Source: Kordia sp. (GTDB lineage: Bacteria > Bacteroidota > Bacteroidia > Flavobacteriales > Flavobacteriaceae). From it: a DNA stretch of 48,891 nt. The stretch lies in contig NVVR01000023.1 in the NCBI GenBank assembly GCA_002733415.1, forward strand, positions 1 to 48,891. The letters run 5' to 3'. Below are positions 25,266 to 34,668 of this stretch, one piece after another; within the stretch, counting starts at the first letter, position 1, and every line of letters begins with the position of its first letter. Under the pieces are notes generated by a model that was not told the origin of the DNA, did not search any database, and saw nothing but the letters and a program-made list of their open reading frames with translations. A program made the translations under genes and the position numbers.

Positions 25266-27496
25266 CAAACTCAAGAAACATAAAATCCTTTTTTACAGCA
25301 TTACCTAAAAACATTTTTGCAGGGTTTGTGGTTTCACTCATTGCATTACCTCTAGGTATTGGTTTAGCGTTAGCTTCTGAAGTCCCTCCAATTGCAGGAA
25401 TTGTAACTGCCGTGGTTGGTGGTGTACTGGTAGCTATATTAGGGGGTAGTAATGTAACCATCTCTGGCCCAGGAAATGGACTCGTAGGTGTGGTTGCTGC
25501 AGCAGTATTGTTATATGCCGACCAAAGTGGATTAACTGGAAATGAAGCATTATACGAAGGATATTTAATCCTTTTAGCCGCCGTTATTTGTTCGGGATTA
25601 TTAATGCTAGTCCTTGGATTTTTACGTTTAGGAAAGCTCTCTAATTATTTCCCTTCATCAGCTATTCAAGGAATGCTAGCTGCAATTGGGTTGATTATTT
25701 TAGGAAAGCAATTCCACATTATGATGGGGAATAGAATTTCAAGAAATGGAAACCTAGAGTATCTAACCGAAATACCTAAAACCATTATAAAATCATTTCA
25801 TTACAATGATACAAGCCTAACTTTTGCTATGATCTCTGGAGTAATTAGTTTGATAATTATGGTTTTTTATGCCAAAATAAGAAACAAATATTTACAGCTA
25901 ATTCCTGCTCCCATGTGGATTGTTTTACTAGCAATCGGATTTAGTTATTATTACGAATTGGCATTACAATTACCAAATCCTATTCATCCAGATTATATGA
26001 TTTCTGGCATTCCAAAAGCGCATGAAATTATTTCCAATATTCCCACACCTAATTTCAATGAAGTTGGCACTTTAGGTTTCTGGGCAGTAGTATTGAGTTT
26101 AACATTAATTGCAAGTATTGAATCTTTATTAAGTATAAAAGCCGTAGATAAATTAGACTCTGAAAAAAGACGTTCCAATGTTAATAGAGACATTAAAGCC
26201 ATTGGTTTTGCTAATATTATCGCAGGTTTTTTAGGAGGTTTAAATGTTGTGACAGTTATTGCACGAAGTTCCGTAAATGTAAATAATGGTGCTAGTAATA
26301 GATCCTCTAACTTTTTTCACGCATCTTTTTTAGTCGCCTTTGTTGTATTATTTAGTGCCGAACTTACACGAATTCCTTTACCTGCATTGATGGCAATTTT
26401 AGTTTTTACAGGATGGAAATTAGCACATCCATTAAAATTAATCGACGCCTTTAAAATAGGTAAAGAGCAAGGATTTATTTTCTTAACAACTTTAGTTGTA
26501 ACGATAAGTATTGGTTTAATAGAAGGAATTGTATCAGGAATTATTGCTACAGCATTAATTCATTTAATCATTAATAAAAGTGTAATGCCTTTTATAAGAA
26601 ACATTCTTAAACCTAATGTATTAATGTTTAAAGAAACTGACACACATAACTATTATGTTAGTGTAAAAAACTTTTGTACGTTTTTAAACTTTAGTAAATT
26701 AAAACGAAAACTAGATACCATTCCCGAAACTGAAGTAGCCATTATTGATTTTTCTTGGTGTGATTTTATAGATCATACCGTCATGGAAAACATGTCTGAT
26801 TATAAAGAAATATTTAGAAAAAAAGGAGGCACCTTAGAAATCATTGGTCTAGACCTTCTTGATGCTGGATCAAAACACCCTTTTGGGCTAAGAAAAATAC
26901 TTCCTGTAAAAAAAGTGTTAGAATCCACTGGTGTACTTACCAATCGTCAAGAATTGATAAAAACCATTGCCAAGGAATTGGATTATAATTATATGGTAAG
27001 AAGGAAAATTGAAACTGCATATTTAGAAAACTTTATCTATTTTAAAACCAAAACCATTAATCACACATATAATGAAATAGGTAAAAAAAATACAGTTTTC
27101 AAAGTGTTTGATGTGGAGTTTTATGAGGGAGAGTTTATAGCAAAAGAAGTTGTTCGGTCAACAATGTTATATACAGAAATAGATCATGACTTGCCTATCT
27201 TTTCTATACATCGAGAAGGCTTATTAGAATTACTATACCATTATGCAGGTTTTAAAGATATTAAAATTGAAAAAGAACCTGCCTTCTCTAAAAAATTCTA
27301 CATTAAAGGAGAGGACGAGGAGGCTATACAGCAATTAATAACGCCTGAACTTGCGCAGTTTTTATTAGAAAACCCTTCTTTTCATATTGAATCTAACGGA
27401 AAAGCTTTGCTCATATTTACTAAAGAACGTTTAGCAGGTGTTAGTGAAATTAAAAAGATGAAAGTTTTTGCTGGTGAATTAAGAAAGATATTGTAG
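25262..27496 (+). CDS. SulP-family anion transporter with STAS domain and extra C-terminal domain
   Basis: Inner membrane transporter of the SLC26/SulP group (sulfate, bicarbonate or other anions). It has multiple hydrophobic segments from ~15 to ~440 and the family N-terminus 'AGFVVSLIALPLGIGLALAS', 'GGSNVTISGPGNGLVGVVAA' and 'SSAIQGMLAAIGLII'. The STAS domain ('VAIIDFSWCDFIDHTVMENM') is at ~485-560. Beyond it lies ~180 more residues of a soluble domain I do not recognise ('KTINHTYNEIGKKNTVFKVF', 'IFSIHREGLLELLYHYAGF'). The TTG start overlaps the usp stop. No carbonic anhydrase domain is present, so the substrate stays open. Confidence 0.88.
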   Translation: MTNSRNIKSFFTALPKNIFAGFVVSLIALPLGIGLALASEVPPIAGIVTAVVGGVLVAILGGSNVTISGPGNGLVGVVAAAVLLYADQSGLTGNEALYEGYLILLAAVICSGLLMLVLGFLRLGKLSNYFPSSAIQGMLAAIGLIILGKQFHIMMGNRISRNGNLEYLTEIPKTIIKSFHYNDTSLTFAMISGVISLIIMVFYAKIRNKYLQLIPAPMWIVLLAIGFSYYYELALQLPNPIHPDYMISGIPKAHEIISNIPTPNFNEVGTLGFWAVVLSLTLIASIESLLSIKAVDKLDSEKRRSNVNRDIKAIGFANIIAGFLGGLNVVTVIARSSVNVNNGASNRSSNFFHASFLVAFVVLFSAELTRIPLPALMAILVFTGWKLAHPLKLIDAFKIGKEQGFIFLTTLVVTISIGLIEGIVSGIIATALIHLIINKSVMPFIRNILKPNVLMFKETDTHNYYVSVKNFCTFLNFSKLKRKLDTIPETEVAIIDFSWCDFIDHTVMENMSDYKEIFRKKGGTLEIIGLDLLDAGSKHPFGLRKILPVKKVLESTGVLTNRQELIKTIAKELDYNYMVRRKIETAYLENFIYFKTKTINHTYNEIGKKNTVFKVFDVEFYEGEFIAKEVVRSTMLYTEIDHDLPIFSIHREGLLELLYHYAGFKDIKIEKEPAFSKKFYIKGEDEEAIQQLITPELAQFLLENPSFHIESNGKALLIFTKERLAGVSEIKKMKVFAGELRKIL

Positions 27497-27570
27497 CCAA
27501 TTGTTTTTAAATTCGTCCGAGTGAGTGACTTCTCTACTTTACTATCATTGATAGACTTACGTTTTTATCG

Positions 27571-27626
27571 TCAGTTCGAGTGATTTTCAAATAGTGAAAC
27601 AGTGTGAAATTTGTATCGAAATCAAA
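27571..27626. repeat. dispersed intergenic repeat of the GTCAGTTCGAG type
   Basis: GTCAGTTCGAGTGATTTTC and, ~30 nt later, TTTGTATCGAAATC lie in the gap between sulP and the MBL gene. I recall this pair of blocks from many flavobacterial intergenic regions. The gap holds no gene. Confidence 0.5.
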
Positions 27627-27714
27627 GAGGAGCTTAATTATATTTTGAATCATTTTTCTTAAAAAAGAACATTCTCTCTACTAATTTCTATAATTTTACG
27701 AAAAAGACTATTCC

Positions 27715-28584
27715 ATGAATTTATATCCTATAGAAGCAGGTAATTTTAAGTTAGATGGCGGTGCCATGTTTGGTGTAGTACCTAAAACTATTTGGCAAAA
27801 AACCAATCCTGCTGATAATAACAATCTTATTGATATTGCAGCACGTTGCTTATTAATTGAAAACGGAAATCGTCTAACATTGATTGATACTGGTATGGGT
27901 GACAAACAATCGGATAAATTCTTTGGGTATTACCATCAATGGGGTGATTTATCTATTGATAAGTCCCTAGCAAAGCATGGGTTTCATCGCGATGATATTA
28001 CTGATATATTCATGACGCATTTGCATTTTGATCATTGTGGAGGAAGTATTGCCTGGAATAAAGAAAAAACAGAATATCAACCTGCTTTCAAAAACGCTAA
28101 ATTTTGGACTAACGAAAATCATTGGAAATGGGCTGTAGAACCAAACAACAGGGAAAAAGCTTCTTTTTTAAAAGAGAATCTATTACCAATGCAAGAATCT
28201 GGTCAGTTAAGTTTTATGAATACTCCTACTTCAGGTGATTTCACAGCACAGTCTGAATTAGACTTTGGAGTGTTGTTTATTGATGGTCACACGGAAAAGC
28301 AAATGATTCCACACATAAATCACAACGGAAAAACAATCTGTTTTATGGCCGATTTAATGCCTACACTAGGACATTTAAAAGTTCCGTATGTAACAGGTTA
28401 TGATACCAGACCACTTTTAAGCTTAGATGAGAAAGCTAAATTCTTAAATTTAGCCGCAACTGAAAATTTTTACTTATTTTTGGAGCATGATGCGCATAAC
28501 GAGATTGTTACTGTTCAACATTCTGAAAAAGGAATTATATTAAAAGAACGATTTACCTGTGATGAAATATTCTCAGCGCAATAA
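27715..28584 (+). CDS. MBL-fold metallo-hydrolase
   Basis: 289 aa dinuclear-zinc hydrolase. The signature is 'MTHLHFDHCGGS' with His102, His104, Asp106 and His107; further ligands are the His in 'FIDGHTE', the Asp in 'CFMADLMP' and the His in 'FLEHDAHNE'. 'LTLIDTGMGDKQ' is the usual strand before the active site. No signal peptide, so probably cytoplasmic. The substrate cannot be read from sequence: lactonases, aryl-phosphate hydrolases and others share this shape. Preceded by a repeat-bearing gap. Confidence 0.9.
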   Translation: MNLYPIEAGNFKLDGGAMFGVVPKTIWQKTNPADNNNLIDIAARCLLIENGNRLTLIDTGMGDKQSDKFFGYYHQWGDLSIDKSLAKHGFHRDDITDIFMTHLHFDHCGGSIAWNKEKTEYQPAFKNAKFWTNENHWKWAVEPNNREKASFLKENLLPMQESGQLSFMNTPTSGDFTAQSELDFGVLFIDGHTEKQMIPHINHNGKTICFMADLMPTLGHLKVPYVTGYDTRPLLSLDEKAKFLNLAATENFYLFLEHDAHNEIVTVQHSEKGIILKERFTCDEIFSAQ

Positions 28585-28685
28585 TCTTAAAATTATCATA
28601 AATTTCACCTTTTTAAGAGTATTCGATGTAACAACAAATACATAATAACAACAAATACATTAAATCAACAATAAACTTATTACAA

Positions 28686-30299
28686 ATGAAATTGATTAGA
28701 CCATTATTTTTATCTGCTACAACTGCTATGATATTAGCAAGTTGCGGATCAACAAGTGTTATTTCTACACCTATTACTAATATTGACAGTACCCCTTTAA
28801 AGATTTCAAAATTAACTGACGCAGAATTAAACAGCTGGAGTCATTTGGATTTAGTTAAGGATACTATCCCTGGGATGAGTGTTGACAAAGCATATGAGTT
28901 CTTAAAAGGAAAGAAAGGAAAAACTGTAGTAGTAGCTGTAATTGATTCAGGTATTGACATTGAGCACGAAGATTTAAAAAACGTGCTGTGGACAAACAAA
29001 AAAGAAATTGCTAATAACGGGAAGGATGATGATAAAAACGGATTTATCGATGACGTTCATGGGTGGAATTTCTTAGGAGACATCAATGATGAAAACTTAG
29101 AGTTCGTACGTATTTTAAGAGACAAGTCATTAGCAGATGCGTCTACTGTTGCAAGTGCACAAAAAGAATATGATACTCAATATCAACAAGCGGTTGGAAG
29201 TAAGACTCAATACGAAGGAATGCTTCAAAAATTAACTAATGCTGATGAAGCTCTTGCCAAACACTTTGGTAAAAAAGATTATACTAAAGAAGATGTAAAA
29301 GCTATAAAAACAGAAGATGAAGCATTATTGCAAGATGTACAAGTTGCAGGAATGGCTTACGGGAATGGTTTTGATTCACTAACAATTTTTGCTGAAAGAA
29401 TTAAAGGTGCTGTAGATCATTTTACTGGCAGTTTAAATAGCCATTTAAGCATGACGAATGACTTTAGAGGTGTTTTAAAGGACAATCCTAATGATATTAC
29501 AGATACTACATATGGTAATAATATTATGTGGGGACCAGACAAAGATGGTGCTTTACATGGTACTCATGTTGCAGGAATTATAGCTGCTCAACGTAACAAT
29601 GGTAAAGGAACAAACGGTATTGCACATAATGTTGAAATTATGACGGTAAGAGCTGTACCTAATGGTGATGAATACGATAAGGATATTGCATTAGCATTCC
29701 GTTACGCAGTAGATAATGGTGCAAAAGTAATCAATACTAGTTTTGGTAAATCATATTCTACACATTCTAAATGGGTTTACGATGCAATTAAATACGCAGC
29801 TGATAATGATGTATTAATTGTAAATGCAGCAGGTAATGATGGTACTGATTTAGATACTAAAAATATTTACCCAAATGACCAAGTAAACAACGGAGCTGAA
29901 ATTGCTAATAACTTTTTAACTGTTGGGGCATTAAACTACAAATACGGATCTGAATTAGTAGCAACCTTTTCAAACTACGGTAAAATAAACGTTGATGTAT
30001 TTGCTCCTGGAGTTAAAATATACGCACCAGTACCACATAACAAATACAAACACTTACAAGGTACTTCAATGGCTTCACCAAATGTAGCTGGAGTTGCTGC
30101 CTTAATACGTTCATACTACCCTAAATTAAAAGCTGCTCAAGTAAAGCAAATTTTAATGACTTCTGGGCTACCAATTAAATCTACAGTAATTATGGCTGGA
30201 GACCCTTCTATTAAAAAAACATTAAACGAAGTTTCTACAAGTGGTAAAATTGTAAATGCATATAATGCATTAGTAATGGCAGAAATGATGTCGAAATAA
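28686..30299 (+). CDS. S8 subtilisin-like serine peptidase, lipoprotein
   Basis: Lipoprotein signal ('MKLIRPLFLSATTAMILASC', Cys20), then a subtilase domain with catalytic Asp87 ('VAVIDSGIDIEHED'), His291 ('HGTHVAGIIAAQ') and Ser461 ('GTSMASPNVAGVAALI'). The Asp-to-His spacing of ~204 residues is unusually long because of an insertion (~125-265) rich in charged residues and Gln, probably helical ('QKEYDTQYQQAVGSKTQY'). No propeptide is obvious between signal and catalytic domain. This form is typical of Flavobacteriia cell-envelope subtilases. A strong terminator follows. Confidence 0.94.
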   Translation: MKLIRPLFLSATTAMILASCGSTSVISTPITNIDSTPLKISKLTDAELNSWSHLDLVKDTIPGMSVDKAYEFLKGKKGKTVVVAVIDSGIDIEHEDLKNVLWTNKKEIANNGKDDDKNGFIDDVHGWNFLGDINDENLEFVRILRDKSLADASTVASAQKEYDTQYQQAVGSKTQYEGMLQKLTNADEALAKHFGKKDYTKEDVKAIKTEDEALLQDVQVAGMAYGNGFDSLTIFAERIKGAVDHFTGSLNSHLSMTNDFRGVLKDNPNDITDTTYGNNIMWGPDKDGALHGTHVAGIIAAQRNNGKGTNGIAHNVEIMTVRAVPNGDEYDKDIALAFRYAVDNGAKVINTSFGKSYSTHSKWVYDAIKYAADNDVLIVNAAGNDGTDLDTKNIYPNDQVNNGAEIANNFLTVGALNYKYGSELVATFSNYGKINVDVFAPGVKIYAPVPHNKYKHLQGTSMASPNVAGVAALIRSYYPKLKAAQVKQILMTSGLPIKSTVIMAGDPSIKKTLNEVSTSGKIVNAYNALVMAEMMSK

Positions 30300-30354
30300 G
30301 ACTTAAAGTCAATTCTTGATTGATTTTAAAACCACAAGTGGTTAATATTATACT

Positions 30355-30385
30355 AAACCTCAGCATTAATTGCTGAGGTTTTTTT
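30355..30385 (+). terminator. intrinsic terminator of the subtilase gene
   Basis: AAACCTCAGCA (30355-30365) and TGCTGAGGTTT (30371-30381), 5-nt loop, followed by a T-run. A smaller hairpin, ACCACAAGTGGT, lies just upstream. Confidence 0.9.
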
Positions 30386-30422
30386 ATTTTAGTGCTTTGA
30401 ATTTTCTTTAGCGTTTATTTAA

Positions 30423-30445
30423 ACGTCATTCTGGACTTATTTCAG
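30423..30445. repeat. partial dispersed repeat (CGTCATTCTGGACTTATTTCAG)
   Basis: The sequence from 30425 begins CGTCATTCTGGACTT, which I recall as one arm of a flavobacterial intergenic repeat. The second arm is not seen, so this is a partial copy. Confidence 0.35.
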
Positions 30446-30479
30446 TTTGACAAACAAACTCTTAACTACCTATATTAAA

Positions 30480-32372
30480 ATGAAAAAATCTTTATTTCTT
30501 GGCCTAGCGGCTGTTTCGTTGTTTTCTTGTAAAACAGCTGAAAATATTATACAGCCTAGTATCCAAACCGTTACTAATTCAACTTCAATTACATCTAAAG
30601 ATACTTATTGGCAACAACATGTAGATTATAAGATGGATATTGATATGAATGTTGAAAACTATCAGTATCAAGGAAAACAGGAATTAGTATACACCAATAA
30701 TTCACCTGATGAGTTAACGAAAGTATATTATCATTTATACTTTAATGCATTTCAACCTGGAAGTGAAATGGATGCACGCTTACAAAACGTGCCAGATCCT
30801 GACGGAAGAATGACAACTAACCTAGGAACTAAAGAAAACCCTAATATTGTTAGTAGAATAGCAGGATTAAAACCTCATGAAACTGGGTTCATTAAAGTAA
30901 ACTCATTAACACAAAACGGCGTTGCTGTAGCTCATAAAACTGTAGGAACTGTATTAGAGGTAACTTTAAACAAACCGATAAAGTCTGGTGAAAAAGTAAC
31001 GTTTAACATGGATTTCTTAGGACAAGTGCCTTTACAAATTCGTAGGTCTGGGAGAAACAATAAAGAAGGTGTTGCGTTATCTATGACCCAGTGGTTTCCT
31101 AAAATGGCAGAATATGATTTTGAAGGATGGCATGCAGATGCATACATTGCTAGAGAATTTCATGGTGTTTGGGGAAATTTTGATGTGAAATTATCAATCG
31201 ATAAAAATTATACTGTTGGTGGTTCTGGGTATTTACAAAACCCAAATCAGATTGGTCATGGATATCAGGATGCTGGTGTGACAGTTCCTAAAGCAAAAAG
31301 TAAAAAACTTACTTGGCATTTTGTAGCACCTAATGTCCACGATTTTACATGGGCTGCTGATCCTAACTATATTCATGACAAAATCAAAGGAGAAAACGGA
31401 GTAGATTTACATTTTTTATACAAAAATGACGATAGTATTAAAGAAAACTGGAAGAAATTACAACCACGTACTGCTGAATTACTAGCGTTTTATAACAAAC
31501 ATATTGGTCCATATCCTTGGAAACAATATTCTGTTATTCAAGGTGGTGATGGTGGTATGGAATACGCTATGTGTACGTTAATTACTGGTAAAAGAAAACT
31601 GGAGAGTCTAATTGGTGTAACGGCTCACGAAATGGCTCACGCTTGGTTTCAACATTTATTAGCAACCAACGAAACGAAACATGAATGGATGGATGAAGGA
31701 ATGACTTCATATATTTCTGATTTAGCGGAAGCAGATGGAAAAGCAAACCCTTTTTCTGGTGCATACCGTGGATATAACTATTTAGTTAAATCTGGTAAAG
31801 AAGAACCACAGGCTACTTATGGTGATCGTTTCCATTCTAATATGGCATACGGGATTGCTGCATATAACAAAGGTGAAGTGTTTTTAGCGCAGTTAGGATA
31901 TATTATTGGTGAAGATAAATTAGCAGAAACTATTACTGAATATTACAACCAATGGAAATTTAAACATCCTACACCAAACGACTTTAAAAGAGTAGCTGAA
32001 AAGGTTTCTGGATTTGAATTAGACTGGTATTTAACAGGATGGACTCAAACGACTAAAACAATTGATTATTCAATTAAAGCTGTCGATGGGAACACAGTTA
32101 CTTTAGAACGTAAAGGTCGTTTAGCAATGCCTATTGATTTAGTTGTTGAATACACTGACGGAACTAAAGAGTATGTTTATATACCGCTACAAATGGCTAG
32201 AGCTGAAAAAACAAATGCATATCCAAACTTAAAAAGAGTTGTAAAAACGGATTGGGCTTGGGCGCACCCTACCTATACATTTGAAGCTTCAAAAAACATA
32301 AAAAATATTATTATTGACCCATCAGGATTGATGGCAGATGTAGATAGAACTAATAATACATTTACGAAGTAA
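30480..32372 (+). CDS. M1-family metallopeptidase, lipoprotein
   Basis: Zinc aminopeptidase of the M1 (gluzincin) family. The start at 30480 gives a lipoprotein signal ('MKKSLFLGLAAVSLFSC'); the frame is open from 30447, but those 11 codons precede the signal. The N-terminal beta-domain is followed by the catalytic domain: zinc ligands His383, His387 and Glu406 in 'HEMAHAWFQHLL' and 'HEWMDEGMTSY' (HExxH-18-E), and 'GDGGMEYAMCTL' in place of the usual GAMEN exopeptidase motif. A C-terminal beta-domain follows. It is probably a periplasmic or surface peptidase releasing amino acids from peptides. Length of ~630 aa is normal for the Bacteroidota type. Confidence 0.94.
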   Translation: MKKSLFLGLAAVSLFSCKTAENIIQPSIQTVTNSTSITSKDTYWQQHVDYKMDIDMNVENYQYQGKQELVYTNNSPDELTKVYYHLYFNAFQPGSEMDARLQNVPDPDGRMTTNLGTKENPNIVSRIAGLKPHETGFIKVNSLTQNGVAVAHKTVGTVLEVTLNKPIKSGEKVTFNMDFLGQVPLQIRRSGRNNKEGVALSMTQWFPKMAEYDFEGWHADAYIAREFHGVWGNFDVKLSIDKNYTVGGSGYLQNPNQIGHGYQDAGVTVPKAKSKKLTWHFVAPNVHDFTWAADPNYIHDKIKGENGVDLHFLYKNDDSIKENWKKLQPRTAELLAFYNKHIGPYPWKQYSVIQGGDGGMEYAMCTLITGKRKLESLIGVTAHEMAHAWFQHLLATNETKHEWMDEGMTSYISDLAEADGKANPFSGAYRGYNYLVKSGKEEPQATYGDRFHSNMAYGIAAYNKGEVFLAQLGYIIGEDKLAETITEYYNQWKFKHPTPNDFKRVAEKVSGFELDWYLTGWTQTTKTIDYSIKAVDGNTVTLERKGRLAMPIDLVVEYTDGTKEYVYIPLQMARAEKTNAYPNLKRVVKTDWAWAHPTYTFEASKNIKNIIIDPSGLMADVDRTNNTFTK

Positions 32373-32381
32373 GTTTATAAA

Positions 32382-32463
32382 ACATCATTGCGAGCTAAAG
32401 CGAAGCAATCTGTTTAAATACTCTAACAGATTACTTCGTCATGAAAAACTCCTCATAATGACG
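32382..32463. repeat. REP-like composite palindrome
   Basis: Inner arms GCGAAGCAATCTGTT and AACAGATTACTTCGTC are near-complementary, and outer arms CATCATTGCGAG and CTCATAATGACG pair as well, giving an ~80-nt nested hairpin between the M1 peptidase and rnpA. The type is widespread between genes in Flavobacteriaceae. Confidence 0.75.
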
Positions 32464-32492
32464 TTATTTAATTACATTTTTTCTTAAAACCT

Positions 32493-32867
32493 GTGAATCA
32501 AACCTTTCCTACAATAGAAAAATTAAAAAGTAAAAAACTCTTAGATGAGCTTTTTACTTCTGGAAAAAAAATAAATGAATATCCTATAAAATTAGTGTAC
32601 AAGCAACTTAATTTTGAGGATGAAGTTATAGTTAAAACAGGAGTTTCTGTGCCTAAGCGAAACTTCAAAAAAGCGGTAGACAGAAACAGGATAAAGCGCT
32701 TACTACGCGAAGGATACAGATTAAACAAATACATCATACATGGCGGTCTTAATGAAAAGTATATCTGTATGTTTTTGTATCTTGGTAAAGAAATGCCCGA
32801 TTTTGATACAATAAATTCTAAAATGGTTAGGCTTTTAAATAAGTTAGTCGAAAAGGAAAACTCATAA
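32493..32867 (+). CDS. rnpA: ribonuclease P protein component
   Basis: Small basic protein subunit that helps the RNase P RNA bind and cleave pre-tRNA 5' leaders. The RNR signature is 'VPKRNFKKAVDRNRIKRLLR', and the N-terminal 'FPTIEKLKSKKLLDELFTSG' is the usual first helix. Start codon GTG at 32493, 124 aa, normal length. Unlike many bacteria, rpmH is not next to it; the following S41 peptidase gene is the arrangement I recall from other Flavobacteriaceae. Confidence 0.95.
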   Translation: MNQTFPTIEKLKSKKLLDELFTSGKKINEYPIKLVYKQLNFEDEVIVKTGVSVPKRNFKKAVDRNRIKRLLREGYRLNKYIIHGGLNEKYICMFLYLGKEMPDFDTINSKMVRLLNKLVEKENS

Positions 32868-32877
32868 TAAAGTCTCT

Positions 32878-32973
32878 TCTCTAAGCCTGTCCTGAGCGTA
32901 GTCGAAGTAAGAGAAGGTTAACGTGAGGGGTTTTTATTTTAAAATACCTTCATATTGAGCGGAATCGAGAAGT
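32878..32973. repeat. two dispersed repeat units between rnpA and the S41 peptidase gene
   Basis: First unit 32878-32916: CTTCTCT...AGAGAAG arms around AGCCTGTCCTGAGCGTAGTC, a well-known flavobacterial intergenic repeat core. Second unit ~32950-32973: CATATTGAGCGGAATCGAG. No gene in the gap. Confidence 0.6.
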
Positions 32974-32992
32974 TATATAAAACACCAATATT

Positions 32993-34618
32993 ATGAAAGC
33001 ACTATTTAAAAAACGAGTACTTATTCCAGTAGTAGCTGTACTATTATTGGTTACTACCTCAGCGTTTAAAAACGATTTCTTTGAAATAGCCAAGCAAATA
33101 GAAATATTCACCACCTTGTTTAAAGAACTCAATATGAATTATGTTGATGAAACAAACCCAGGTGAATTAATGGACACGGCTATAAAGAGCATGTTAAAGG
33201 ATTTAGATCCATACACCCAGTTTCATAATGAACAAGATGTAGAGTCCTATAAAATAAATAACTCTGGTGAATACACCGGAATAGGTGCTTCTATAAACCG
33301 AAAGGATGGCCGCCTGTTTATCCTAGAACCTTTTAAAGATTACCCTGCTGATAAAGCGGGTTTAAAAGCTGGTGATGAAATTATACAAATTGGTGATATC
33401 AAAGTTATCGACTCTAAAGATGACACTGCAACACTTTTAAAAGGTGCTGCAAACTCTAAAATAACGATACATTATATCCGTCAAGGGAAAAAAATACAAA
33501 CAGTTTTAACAAGAGCTGCTATTGATGTTGATGCCGTTCCTTTTTACAAGTTGATAAATGAAAAAACCGGTTATGTTGTGTTGCGTAAGTTTAACAGTAA
33601 AGCATATGCACAAACCAAAGCTGCTATTGTAAAATTAAAAGCTGAAGGAGCAACACAATTAATTTTAGATTTAAGAGGAAACCCTGGTGGTTTATTAAGA
33701 GAATCTATCCGAATAGTAAATTTATTTGTTCCGAAAGGAGAAGTGATTGTTACCACAAAATCTAAGGTAAAAAAATACAATAAAGTATATAAAACCAAAA
33801 ACAAGCCTTTAGATACTGAAATACCATTAGTGGTACTTGTTAACGGAAGTAGTGCCTCTGCGAGTGAAATCGTTTCAGGAGCATTACAGGATTTAGACAG
33901 AGCGGTAATTGTAGGTTCAAGAAGTTTTGGAAAAGGACTCGTTCAGCGTCCTAAAAAATTAAGCTATGGTACTCAATTGAAAGTAACTATTTCACGTTAT
34001 TACACTCCTTCTGGTAGATGCATTCAGGCACTTGACTACAGAAACAGAGATAAAAAAGGAAACGCTATTCGTACTGATGAAAAAAACTATACCGCTTTTA
34101 AAACTAAAAAAGGGAGAACGGTATATGATGGTGGTGGAGTTGATCCGGATATAAAAATTGCAAAGAGTAAGCTAAGTAATATTTCAAAAGCATTAATTAG
34201 AGAGCAAGTAATTTTTAATTTCTGTACTGATTATTATTATAAAAACCCTATTACTACAATAACTGATTTTTTATTTTCTAATACTGACTATGAAAACTTT
34301 AAACAGTATGTTGCAACCAGTGATTTTAAGTATCAAACAAACACAGAAAAAGTACTGAGTACTTTAGAAAAACAAGCTGTTAAAGATGATATTCCTTTAG
34401 ATGCTGAAATTATACAATTAAAAAACAGTATTGCTGCTGCTAAAACTGCTGCTTTAACGAAAAACCAGGAGGAATTAACCAAACTGATTACCGATAAGTT
34501 AGTAACTCGATATTTTTATAAAGAAGGCTTGTACAATTACCAAATTACACACCATGAGGATATAAAAAAAGGAATTGAAATATTAAATTCAGGACAGTAT
34601 AAAACCATTTTAAAATAA
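32993..34618 (+). CDS. S41-family C-terminal processing peptidase
   Basis: Envelope protease of the CtpA/Prc type. An N-terminal signal or anchor ('VLIPVVAVLLLVTTSAF') is followed by a PDZ domain (~95-170, 'IGASINRKDGRLFILEPFKD') and the S41 catalytic core with 'LDLRGNPGGLL', nucleophile Ser289 in 'NGSSASASEIV' and general-base Lys314 in 'RSFGKGLVQ' (25 residues later, as expected for the Ser-Lys dyad). 'YYTPSGRCIQ' is another family block. The C-terminal ~150 residues are helical. Length of 541 aa is usual for Bacteroidota. Likely roles are processing or degradation of periplasmic and secreted proteins. Confidence 0.95.
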   Translation: MKALFKKRVLIPVVAVLLLVTTSAFKNDFFEIAKQIEIFTTLFKELNMNYVDETNPGELMDTAIKSMLKDLDPYTQFHNEQDVESYKINNSGEYTGIGASINRKDGRLFILEPFKDYPADKAGLKAGDEIIQIGDIKVIDSKDDTATLLKGAANSKITIHYIRQGKKIQTVLTRAAIDVDAVPFYKLINEKTGYVVLRKFNSKAYAQTKAAIVKLKAEGATQLILDLRGNPGGLLRESIRIVNLFVPKGEVIVTTKSKVKKYNKVYKTKNKPLDTEIPLVVLVNGSSASASEIVSGALQDLDRAVIVGSRSFGKGLVQRPKKLSYGTQLKVTISRYYTPSGRCIQALDYRNRDKKGNAIRTDEKNYTAFKTKKGRTVYDGGGVDPDIKIAKSKLSNISKALIREQVIFNFCTDYYYKNPITTITDFLFSNTDYENFKQYVATSDFKYQTNTEKVLSTLEKQAVKDDIPLDAEIIQLKNSIAAAKTAALTKNQEELTKLITDKLVTRYFYKEGLYNYQITHHEDIKKGIEILNSGQYKTILK

Positions 34619-34646
34619 TTTGGCATCTGTTTTGATTACTATTTAT

Positions 34647-34654
34647 TAGATTTG
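34647..34654 (+). promoter_or_regulatory. -7 box before the OmpA-like gene
   Basis: TAGATTTG matches TAnnTTTG and ends 14 nt before the ATG at 34669. Because it overlaps the GTG at 34654, it argues against that earlier start codon. Confidence 0.45.
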
Positions 34655-34668
34655 TGACTAAACCCCAA

